A stretch of 64,000 bases of DNA from Fidelibacterota bacterium (GTDB lineage: Bacteria; Fidelibacterota; Marinisomatia; SCGC-AAA003-L08; TS1B11). Below the pieces are notes generated by a model. It made no database searches. It was given only the letters and a program-made list of their open reading frames with translations, and had not been told where the DNA came from. The position numbers and the translations under genes are program-made. Positions 44,221-51,780 of the stretch are shown here, in pieces. Within the stretch, counting starts at the first letter, position 1; each line of letters starts with the position of its first letter. The stretch spans positions 842,860 to 906,859 of the forward strand of contig CP070638.1 of the NCBI GenBank assembly GCA_020354025.1. The letters run 5' to 3'.

Positions 44221-45471
44221 ATGGGCAACACCAATCTATTTACTATCGCCCAGCAGCAGTTCGATGAAGCCGCCGAGCTACTCGGGCTTGATCCCGCCAT
44301 CCGGGAATTCCTGCGCTGGCCCCAACGCGAATTCAAGGTCACCCTGCCCGTGAAAATGGACGACGGCCGGATCCGGATTTTTCATGGGTACCGTGTTCAG
44401 TACAACTCGTCCCGGGGGCCCACCAAGGGCGGTCTGCGCTGGCACCCGAATGAGACGATCGACACCATCCGTGCCCTGGGGGCATGGATGACGTGGAAGA
44501 CAGCGGTCGTCGATATCCCCCTGGGCGGCGGCAAAGGTGGCGTAACCTGTAATCCCAAGGAACTCTCTGATCAGGAAAAGGAACGCCTGGCCCGGGCTTA
44601 CATAGACGCTGTGGCCCATATCCTGGGTGTCACCAAGGACATACCAGCGCCGGATGTTTATACCAATCCCCGTATCATGGCCTGGATGATGGACGAATAC
44701 GAGAAAATCATCCATGAGAGTCATCCGGGAGTTATAACCGGCAAGCCCGTTCCCCTGGGTGGCTCGCAAGGCCGGAGTGACGCCACCGCGCGTGGCGGCG
44801 CATACACTGTGCGCGAAGCCGCCAAGACCCTGGCAATAGATATCAACGGCGGCAAGATGGCCATCAACGGCTTCGGGAACGCCGGCCAATTCGCCGCGCT
44901 CTTAGGTGAGGACCTGCTCGGACTAACACTTATAGCGGCCAGCGATTCCGTAGGTGGGATTTACAATCCCAAGGGACTGTCTGCCAAAGATGTGATTGAG
45001 TATAAGCTGAAGAACGGCAGCCTGACGGGTTTCCCCAATTCCGAACCGATCAGCAATGAAGCCCTGCTGGAGCTCGATGTGACCATTCTGTTCCCTAGTG
45101 CCTTAGAGGGAGTTATTACCAAAGACAACGCCGGGCGAATAAAGGCCAAAATCGTGTGCGAACTTGCAAATGGCCCCACCACTCCCGAAGCGGACATGAT
45201 CATGTGGGAAAACGGGATCTTCGTCATTCCCGACATTCTGGCCAATGCCGGCGGCGTCACTGTTTCATACTTTGAGCAGGTGCAGAATGCCTACAACTAT
45301 TACTGGGAACTAGAAGATGTGCACCGCCGTCTGGACGTGAAGATGACCCAGGCTTTCCACGGCGTCTATAACCAGTATACCAGCCGTAAGGACATCCACA
45401 TGCGGCAGGCGGCTGATATGATCGCCATTGCCCGGGTGGCCGAAGCGTGTCGACTGCGGGGCTGGGTATAA
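44221..45471 (+). CDS. gdhA: Glutamate dehydrogenase
   Basis: 416 residues, hexameric short type. Interconverts glutamate and 2-oxoglutarate plus ammonia. Seen: YNSSRGPTKGGLRWHP, KTAVVDIPLGGGKGGV with the catalytic Lys region, DIPAPDVYTN, GFGNAGQFAA for the dinucleotide, and ELANGPTTPEAD, ILANAGGVTVSYFEQVQN. All conserved residues are present. Monocistronic as far as visible; it follows the tRNA relic. Confidence 0.96.
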   Translation: MGNTNLFTIAQQQFDEAAELLGLDPAIREFLRWPQREFKVTLPVKMDDGRIRIFHGYRVQYNSSRGPTKGGLRWHPNETIDTIRALGAWMTWKTAVVDIPLGGGKGGVTCNPKELSDQEKERLARAYIDAVAHILGVTKDIPAPDVYTNPRIMAWMMDEYEKIIHESHPGVITGKPVPLGGSQGRSDATARGGAYTVREAAKTLAIDINGGKMAINGFGNAGQFAALLGEDLLGLTLIAASDSVGGIYNPKGLSAKDVIEYKLKNGSLTGFPNSEPISNEALLELDVTILFPSALEGVITKDNAGRIKAKIVCELANGPTTPEADMIMWENGIFVIPDILANAGGVTVSYFEQVQNAYNYYWELEDVHRRLDVKMTQAFHGVYNQYTSRKDIHMRQAADMIAIARVAEACRLRGWV

Positions 45472-45871
45472 AAGTATAGACAAGCAACCCTGGCCCAAGA
45501 GCCTTATCGGATTCTGATCCACGGCTAAATATCCCATCGTTGGGAGGCTCTACGCAGCATATAGAGCGGGTTGCATACGCCCTATTAGGCCGGTGTATAT
45601 CCCCGCAGTGAGCTAAACGCATTGCTAAATATGCCCACCGCACATCATCCCAATAAAAGACTTGTGCAATGGGAGATCAGATACAACCTGGCAAAAGTGT
45701 TTCTTTAGATGCTGTCCAGTTTGGCCAGCGTGTCTCTGGCGCTTAGTAGATTATGAAAACGGTTCTGCAAAAGTGAATAATGACATAATACACCGGGAAT
45801 AGGGCCCCTGGGTTACCCCAAGGGCCCATTGAATATATCCCTAGCCTGTATTTTTCAGGGCAGGCGCCATT
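45472..45871. other. Intergenic region with convergent hairpin
   Basis: No gene. GGGCCC-C-TGGG and CCCA-A-GGGCCC pair at 45802-45827, probably ending the leftward RND operon and the gdhA transcript; T-runs are missing. The rest shows nothing. Confidence 0.45.
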
Positions 45872-48664
45872 TCAGCGATTGGCTTCATCAAGTATTGCCT
45901 CCCCGGCTTGAGCCTCGTCCTGGCGTCTACCGTTCAGACGTCCCGCCAGTCCCGCCAAGACCGGGATGACCAGTACTGACGCCACGAAACAGGTACCCAC
46001 GCCGATAAACAGCGCCGTGCCCAAGGAGCCGAGGCTCCGCATGGTGGCGAAGTAAAGCGAGCCAAAGCCCAGCATAGTCGTCAGTGAAGTGAGCAGAACT
46101 GCCCGGCCGGTGGATGAAAATACCGTCCGGTGTGCCCAGTTCCCTTCGAGCTGATAACGGTGGACGATGTGTACCCCATCATCGATGCCGATGCCGATGA
46201 TCATTGGAATGGCCATGATGTTCATGAAAGTGAGCATCAGGCCTGTTAAATGCATGGTGCCGGCCATGAGCACCACTCCAAAGATCAGTGGCACGATTGC
46301 TAACAGCGCTCGTTTCACGTTCCGGAAATCCAGCAACAGGACCAGGAAGATCACAACCAGCGCTATCTGTATGGCCAGTTGACCGTCCTTCTTAATGGCT
46401 TCAATGAAACTGTAGATCAGGGACGGCATGCCTGTGGCTCGGGGGCTGATCTCGGCCATCTCGTCGGAGAAGCGCCGCAGGAACTGCAGTTCCCATACAT
46501 TCTGCTTGGGATAAATATATACCAGGTAAGTGTCCCCGGATTTCCCGACATACTGCTTGCGGATCTCTGGCGGCAGGTCTTCCAGTGTGATGGCTTCGGT
46601 ATTGGCCATTTGCAGGACGCCGGCGCGGAAGGAAGCAGCAAAGTCGGAATGGAAGCGTCTCAGGTGATCTGTCACCGGATTGTTGATCGATTCCAGCTGC
46701 TCGCGCAGCTCTGATAGTGTTCCACTCGAAATATTCGGCATGAGCGGTCTGAGCTGCTCGTGCAGGGCGGAAATGGTCGGATCGTCTTCCCCAGGAAGCG
46801 TCCCTACCAAAAGGGCCGATTTGAGGTATACCTTGTCCTGCCCACCCAGAACTGCCATGGACTGGATCTCCATCACATTCGCTTCCAGCCGGTCGATCTC
46901 TTCCCGCAGTTTGCGAAGGTCGCTATCTGTGAAACTCGATTTTACCGGAGTATTCACCATGACGGTGTGAACTTCCTCAACCAGTGCTCTGCGCCGTTCC
47001 TGCTCTTCGGGAGGCGGCAGCAGGTCGGTGATCGACTCCACCGTGCCGGCGATAGTCCTATCCCGGGCAGCATCAGTTAAGGTCCTGGCCTCCTCCAGCG
47101 ACGTGGCGGCTATCATGGCCGGTTCGATGTCCATATCATAAGCTTCCAGTAGCCGGTCGATCAGTTCGATAGACTCTAGGCCTTTAGGCTCCAGATTCAG
47201 CATATTATAGTCCCATTCCAGCTTCGTTGCGCGATATCCAAAGAATACCATCACGGCTGCTACAGCGATCAGCGAAAATCCCCAGCGCCGAGCAAGCCAG
47301 TTAGCGAACGCTCCCAGAAAACCATAGGAGACATCATGCGCGGGCTTCGCCCCGGCTTTTCTGCGGAAGCGCACCCTAATCCGCTCCCGGAGTACGAGCA
47401 TTGTCGGCAGCACGGTCAAGGCCGCGAGCATGGTCATCAGGATGCCAATTGCCAGCGCCCATCCGAATTCGCGCATGCCGTCTATGTCAGCCACTAGCAG
47501 AGTAAGGAAAGCAATGGCTGTAGTGGTAGCGCCGGTTGTAATGCCCGCTCCCGACTTCCTGAAGGTGGCGATTAGCGAATTCAGGACGTTTTCACCGCGG
47601 GCCCGCATCTCGGTATAGACGGAAATGATATGAATTGAGAAGTCGATGCCAATACCCAGCAGGATGACTCCCATCATGGTGGTTAACAGGGTGAGCCTGC
47701 CGGCCAGCAGCCATGTGATACCCAAGGCCCAAAGAATTCCCACTACCAGAGTCAGGATTGCCAGCACCGGGCTGATGACCATGCGAAACGCCAGCATGAA
47801 AATGATCAGAATCCCGACCAAGGCAAGCAGGGTGATGGTAAACGAATCGCTTTTAACCGCCACCATCTCGTCACGCTGAATGGGCACCGAACCAGTAAGC
47901 CCAACCCGCACACCATGTTTATCAGCAACCCTCTCAACGATTTCTTCCACCGCATCGGTACTGGCCACATCGGCATCAATATCTATAACATTAAAGGTGG
48001 GCAGCAGCTGCAGGATGATAGTACGCCCGTCCCAGCTCTGGAGGTACTCGCTGCCGTACAAGATGGCATCGGCCGCGGCCGATCCGGCGCCTTTCACGTC
48101 ACCCTCAAGAACTTCACCCAACTCCTCCACCCAGGTCTGGATACCGTCCAGGAAACGCACTGCCCCCTGTTCCTGCTCCAGACTGGATATCTTATCCTCG
48201 CTCTGGATATATTCCTTCTCGAAACTGTCGTTCAGGTTGGTAAGAAAACCGGTAAGGTTAGGATCCTCGAAAAGCGTACGGCTGTTTTCCAGATCACCGG
48301 ACTTCATCAGCATAAGACCATGCTCAGCCATGAAATCCCTGGGCGTCCGGTAGACTACGTCCTTAACCCATTGATCCAGAGTTTTGATTTCAGGGACCAC
48401 CTCTTCGACGAATTGTTCCAGGGCAGCTTCATCCCCTTCAGCGACTACGAAGAATGAAGATGCCCCATCAAACTCTTCCATGATGGTCATGTACTCCATT
48501 ACCGCCGGATCTTTCTCAGGCATCAGAGATGTTATCGATGTGAAGGTCTCCAGCTGACTCGCCATAACGGCACAGATGGCGGTTACGATGAAGATCCACA
48601 GTAGTGACCACCATGGCCGTTTCACGACTGATTCGGCTATGGCTGTTAGTATTCGATTTCGCAT
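45872..48664 (-). CDS. RND/MMPL-family exporter
   Basis: 930 residues. Two halves, each with one segment, a large periplasmic loop and five to six segments (LLALVGILIIFMLAF, GVILLGIGIDFSIHI and later LMLTFMNIMAIPMIIGIGIDDGVHIVHRY). GIGIDFSIH and GIGIDDGVH are the proton-relay motifs of the MMPL/hopanoid or lipid exporter branch. GAAGGAGG precedes the start. It is the last gene of an operon with LolA-like and barrel proteins, a common set for export of lipids or other hydrophobic compounds to the outer membrane (inference). Confidence 0.92.
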   Translation of the reverse strand: MRNRILTAIAESVVKRPWWSLLWIFIVTAICAVMASQLETFTSITSLMPEKDPAVMEYMTIMEEFDGASSFFVVAEGDEAALEQFVEEVVPEIKTLDQWVKDVVYRTPRDFMAEHGLMLMKSGDLENSRTLFEDPNLTGFLTNLNDSFEKEYIQSEDKISSLEQEQGAVRFLDGIQTWVEELGEVLEGDVKGAGSAAADAILYGSEYLQSWDGRTIILQLLPTFNVIDIDADVASTDAVEEIVERVADKHGVRVGLTGSVPIQRDEMVAVKSDSFTITLLALVGILIIFMLAFRMVISPVLAILTLVVGILWALGITWLLAGRLTLLTTMMGVILLGIGIDFSIHIISVYTEMRARGENVLNSLIATFRKSGAGITTGATTTAIAFLTLLVADIDGMREFGWALAIGILMTMLAALTVLPTMLVLRERIRVRFRRKAGAKPAHDVSYGFLGAFANWLARRWGFSLIAVAAVMVFFGYRATKLEWDYNMLNLEPKGLESIELIDRLLEAYDMDIEPAMIAATSLEEARTLTDAARDRTIAGTVESITDLLPPPEEQERRRALVEEVHTVMVNTPVKSSFTDSDLRKLREEIDRLEANVMEIQSMAVLGGQDKVYLKSALLVGTLPGEDDPTISALHEQLRPLMPNISSGTLSELREQLESINNPVTDHLRRFHSDFAASFRAGVLQMANTEAITLEDLPPEIRKQYVGKSGDTYLVYIYPKQNVWELQFLRRFSDEMAEISPRATGMPSLIYSFIEAIKKDGQLAIQIALVVIFLVLLLDFRNVKRALLAIVPLIFGVVLMAGTMHLTGLMLTFMNIMAIPMIIGIGIDDGVHIVHRYQLEGNWAHRTVFSSTGRAVLLTSLTTMLGFGSLYFATMRSLGSLGTALFIGVGTCFVASVLVIPVLAGLAGRLNGRRQDEAQAGEAILDEANR

Positions 48665-48694
48665 GGGAAACCTCCTTCTGCTTCTTTAGTTCAG

Positions 48695-49828
48695 TTAGAA
48701 ATATGCTCTCAGCCGAAGCCTGAGGCCCCAGTCCTGCAGGCCGAATTCCGTATCTTCGGCACCCATGGAACGGGAGGCCAGCAGGCTGATATTCACATTC
48801 TCGAAAGCGCTCCATTCCAGTTGGGGAGCGACAGCGCAGCTATGATCGTTGAGATTGGCGAACCCCAGCAGTCCCAGGGAGAGTACATCGGCGAGGGGAT
48901 GATTGACTACTACGAAGACGTAATCCTGCATCAGGCTGTGTGTCAGACCTCCCATGTAATTGAGGTAATCGCTGATCTGCAGACTTCCTTTGTCAGCGAC
49001 GCCGCTACCGTTGTGGAAGTATTCCACCAGCAGATAGGTCTGGAAGTCGAATGTGTGATCAAGGCCGATTAGATATTCGGCGAAGTCCTCGCCATCATCA
49101 AGTTCGTTCCAAGCGCCTTCCGTCCATAGGCCCACACCGAGCAACTCGCCCACGGCCGCGCCGCCGATCAGTTTTCTTTCGGTGTTCGGGGCCTGACTCC
49201 AATGGAATATTCCGGCACTGGCTGTCAGATCGAAACTCCCGAGGCCCAGCTTGATCCGGGCCAGTCGTGGTGAGGATTCCCAGTCTTCTCGGGTCGCTAC
49301 AATGAAATCCATCAGCAGCCGATCGGCCAAGGGAACCTCGGCCCGTATGGCGGTGACCCCGGTCTGTTCATAGGTAGGATCAAGCAGCTGTTTCTGGTTG
49401 AATATGTCCAGTGGATTCCAGGCGTAACCGGTGCCCAGGGAGATTTGCTGTTTGCCGGCGGTTATATCCAGCCTGGCAAACCGCATCTTGATAAAGACGT
49501 TATCCAGGTAGAGCGTATCGGGCAGGACGATGGGGAACTCCGCTGAGTCTCCATAGTAAGGTACCCAAAGGTGTCGGGGGAGGAAGTCGAAGAGGTTCCA
49601 CCGGCTCTGCCCGTTAAAGCGCTGGATGTTCAAATTTGCTCCAACGGTGACCGTATTACTGGGGTAGGCCAGCAAGTCCAATCGTAGCTTGTTATAACCG
49701 TAGTTATACCTCCGGCCACTGACGTTTGCGGCATCAGTTTCCGATTCGTAGTGCCCAAAGAACTCGGTCTGCGCCGCCAGCGCGAGGGGTAATAGCCAGA
49801 GGAATAATTGAAGGAAAACGATCTTCAT
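48695..49828 (-). CDS. Outer-membrane beta-barrel protein of the RND operon
   Basis: 377 residues. Signal peptide (LFLWLLPLALAAQ), then many amphipathic beta strands (FFGHYESETDAANVSGRRYN, NKLRLDLLAYPSNTVTVGAN) and a C-terminal aromatic residue in LRLRLRAYF, the usual end of a barrel. The length suggests 14-18 strands. Its first codon overlaps the LolA-like gene by ATGA, so it is coupled to it; the RND gene follows after 30 bp. Possibly the outer-membrane outlet of the pump. Confidence 0.8.
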   Translation of the reverse strand: MKIVFLQLFLWLLPLALAAQTEFFGHYESETDAANVSGRRYNYGYNKLRLDLLAYPSNTVTVGANLNIQRFNGQSRWNLFDFLPRHLWVPYYGDSAEFPIVLPDTLYLDNVFIKMRFARLDITAGKQQISLGTGYAWNPLDIFNQKQLLDPTYEQTGVTAIRAEVPLADRLLMDFIVATREDWESSPRLARIKLGLGSFDLTASAGIFHWSQAPNTERKLIGGAAVGELLGVGLWTEGAWNELDDGEDFAEYLIGLDHTFDFQTYLLVEYFHNGSGVADKGSLQISDYLNYMGGLTHSLMQDYVFVVVNHPLADVLSLGLLGFANLNDHSCAVAPQLEWSAFENVNISLLASRSMGAEDTEFGLQDWGLRLRLRAYF

Positions 49829-50601
49829 TTTTTCAGGTTCCTTTCAGTGAAGAAGGCCTTCGGTGGTTCCCAGCTGTAGGTTATCGCCAAGGTCTCCATC
49901 CTGGTCTCGGTGCCGTCCTCGTGATTGCACATGGTCATCAGCATAGCGGTCGGTGTGCCCTCGATGTCCCGCACGTCTTCAAGGTAGAGGGATTTCAGGA
50001 CCTCCATCCCGTCGTCGTAGTAATCGATCTGGAGTGGATAGTAGTCTTTCTGCCGGACCCAAACGATCATCCGGTGGTAGGCAGGCTCCTGCTCAGCGAT
50101 GCCATCCAGCTGCAGCTTCCAGCAGGGCTCATCAAGCAGCTCCGCTTCACCCAGGTTAGTGCTCTGGTAGTCCTCACGCCAGGTATCACCAGAGCCCATA
50201 TCCTCGTAGGTGAAATCGCTGCCCTGGACGTTTTGCTTCTTTGCGTGCGAAGCCAGCTTACGGACCCGCCCGGTGCGGGGGAAATAGGTCCAGATATCGT
50301 TGGCATTGTTCAGCATCAGGAAGGCCTGGCCCCGCACGCTGACCGGTGCTGTGTAGCGTATGAGGGTATTTTCCCCTTTATTAGCTGAGAAAGACTCCAT
50401 CTCGAAGGTCCGCAGCTGACCGGAAGAGGTCTGGATCGTCTGGCTCATGACACTCTTGCTGTTCGTGACATTCATCAGCTCGGTCGCCTTTTCCAGGATT
50501 TCCTCCGCTGTGGGGATCTGTGCATGGAGCCAACCGGTCAACATCAGGAGGGCTGTCGATGCAGTGAAAAATGTTTTCCGGAGTCTCACCTTGATATTCA
50601 T
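49825..50601 (-). CDS. Outer-membrane lipoprotein-sorting (LolA-like) protein
   Basis: 258 residues from ATG 50601 with AAAGGA upstream; the frame runs further but the signal starts here (KTFFTASTALLMLTGWLHAQ). ILEKATELMNV, NDIWTYFPRTGRVRKLASHAKKQ, GSDFTYEDM and DYYDDGMEVLKSL are typical of the LolA-like proteins that accompany MMPL-type RND pumps. It should carry a lipid or lipoprotein across the periplasm. Confidence 0.87.
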   Translation of the reverse strand: MNIKVRLRKTFFTASTALLMLTGWLHAQIPTAEEILEKATELMNVTNSKSVMSQTIQTSSGQLRTFEMESFSANKGENTLIRYTAPVSVRGQAFLMLNNANDIWTYFPRTGRVRKLASHAKKQNVQGSDFTYEDMGSGDTWREDYQSTNLGEAELLDEPCWKLQLDGIAEQEPAYHRMIVWVRQKDYYPLQIDYYDDGMEVLKSLYLEDVRDIEGTPTAMLMTMCNHEDGTETRMETLAITYSWEPPKAFFTERNLKK

Positions 50602-50706
50602 TATAAAATCCTTTCCTATTGGATTAACCGTTCCTCTGCCCTGGTCCGATCCGAGTTCTTCAGCAGGGATAATGGAAACGCCTCCATAGAGCACGGGAAT
50701 AATTTT

Positions 50707-51183
50707 TCAGTCCTTTCCAAATGCATTATCTAGTGATTCACATTCGTAGTTGATCAATATATTGATGCTGGTATCAGCGCCATCCTGATGGCTTTTCAGT
50801 TTCATCTGCATGGCAGTGGGAACGCCGTTCACTATTCGAACGGCATTCAAGTCAAGGGTTTTTATCACTACACCCTGCTGATTGTAGTAGTCCATCAAGA
50901 GGGGGCGGTTATCAACGTGTCGAACCAGCATGACCATTCTGGGATAAGCCGGATTTTCTTCGTGAGAGTCAACCAACTCCAGTATCCGGCAACGCTGGCC
51001 TTCCAGTTCAACTTCGCCAAGGTTTCGCAGCTGAAAATCCAGCTCCCCTACATCAATAGATATACTGTCTTCTCCGGCGAAGTCATCTCCGGTGGGTATC
51101 TGTGCCCTGAGTCCAACGACTGACGCAGTGAGTATCACCAGCAGTGCGAGGAACGATTTCCATGATCGTCTGTAGATTTTCAT
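50707..51183 (-). CDS. Short LolA-like protein (C-terminal half only)
   Basis: 158 residues from ATG 51183 with AAGGA upstream. After a signal peptide (FLALLVILTASVVGLRAQ) and a 25-residue linker it goes straight to the second half of the LolA-like fold: RCRILELVDSHEENPAYPRMVMLVRH, MDYYNQQGVVIKTLDLNAVR, GVPTAMQMKLKSHQDGADT. These match the C-terminal half of the next gene (DYYDDGMEVLKSL, GTPTAMLMTMCNHEDGTET). So it is a paralogue that lost about half the domain, perhaps a helper subunit. Confidence 0.75.
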   Translation of the reverse strand: MKIYRRSWKSFLALLVILTASVVGLRAQIPTGDDFAGEDSISIDVGELDFQLRNLGEVELEGQRCRILELVDSHEENPAYPRMVMLVRHVDNRPLLMDYYNQQGVVIKTLDLNAVRIVNGVPTAMQMKLKSHQDGADTSINILINYECESLDNAFGKD

Positions 51184-51184
51184 T

Positions 51185-51454
51185 TCAAGATTCCTTATAG
51201 TTCTGTTGTATCGGCTTCCGGCCGTTGCCAGGTTCAATCCTATTAATGGAAATGAGTGGCAGGCCTAGGTCTCGTACCCGAGTCAGGATGCCATGCAACG
51301 CTGACTGGTCAATAACCGGACCAGTGAGGAGGGTCATACCTTTACATATCGTGACCGTCATGCCTGAGAACCAGTCTGACCACTGCTCTCTCAATTGACC
51401 CTGCAGCTTGATCTGGTAGTGTACCGGACCATTAGGATCCCGTAGCTGGTTCAT
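51185..51454 (-). CDS. Small conserved protein next to the MalT-like regulator, unknown
   Basis: 89 residues from ATG 51454. VHYQIKLQGQLREQWSDWFSGM, then GPVIDQSALHGILTRVRDLGLPLISINRIEP. I recall this pattern from short proteins near LuxR/MalT-type regulators in Chloroflexi and others; its function is unknown to me. One base separates its stop from the next ATG, so it opens the export operon. A GTG start at 51484 is possible. Confidence 0.7.
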   Translation of the reverse strand: MNQLRDPNGPVHYQIKLQGQLREQWSDWFSGMTVTICKGMTLLTGPVIDQSALHGILTRVRDLGLPLISINRIEPGNGRKPIQQNYKES

Positions 51455-51629
51455 CCCACTAGCCGCCCCGGCAGCAGCCGCCACACCGCCGCGTCGTATA
51501 CAGGTTCCCGGCTCCCGTGAAATGAGCCGTAGGAACAGACTGCTGCGCTTGTCTCAGTCATGATTTCCTGCCTGTTAGTTATCTTCATCATTGTCACCGA
51601 TCAAGATTAGGGAAGGAAAAACCGTATGC

Positions 51630-51662
51630 AATCACACCAAAGTGTGATTTTGCGGTGTGATT
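51630..51662. promoter_or_regulatory. Triple GTGTGATT element: likely operator
   Basis: AATCACAC-CAAA-GTGTGATT is a perfect palindrome; a third GTGTGATT follows at 51655-51662. It lies between the regulator's end and the export operon it may control. It could also act as a hairpin at the end of the regulator mRNA. Confidence 0.5.
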
Positions 51663-51780
51663 AACAGTGACTAGTATGCAGCGCTAGAGCGGCGGTCCAG
51701 GCTCGATCCGGTGGCGATAGGAGGATGATCGGTGAGAGATACGGCCGCAGCGGCCTCATCGACGCGGGGGGGCAAGGACG

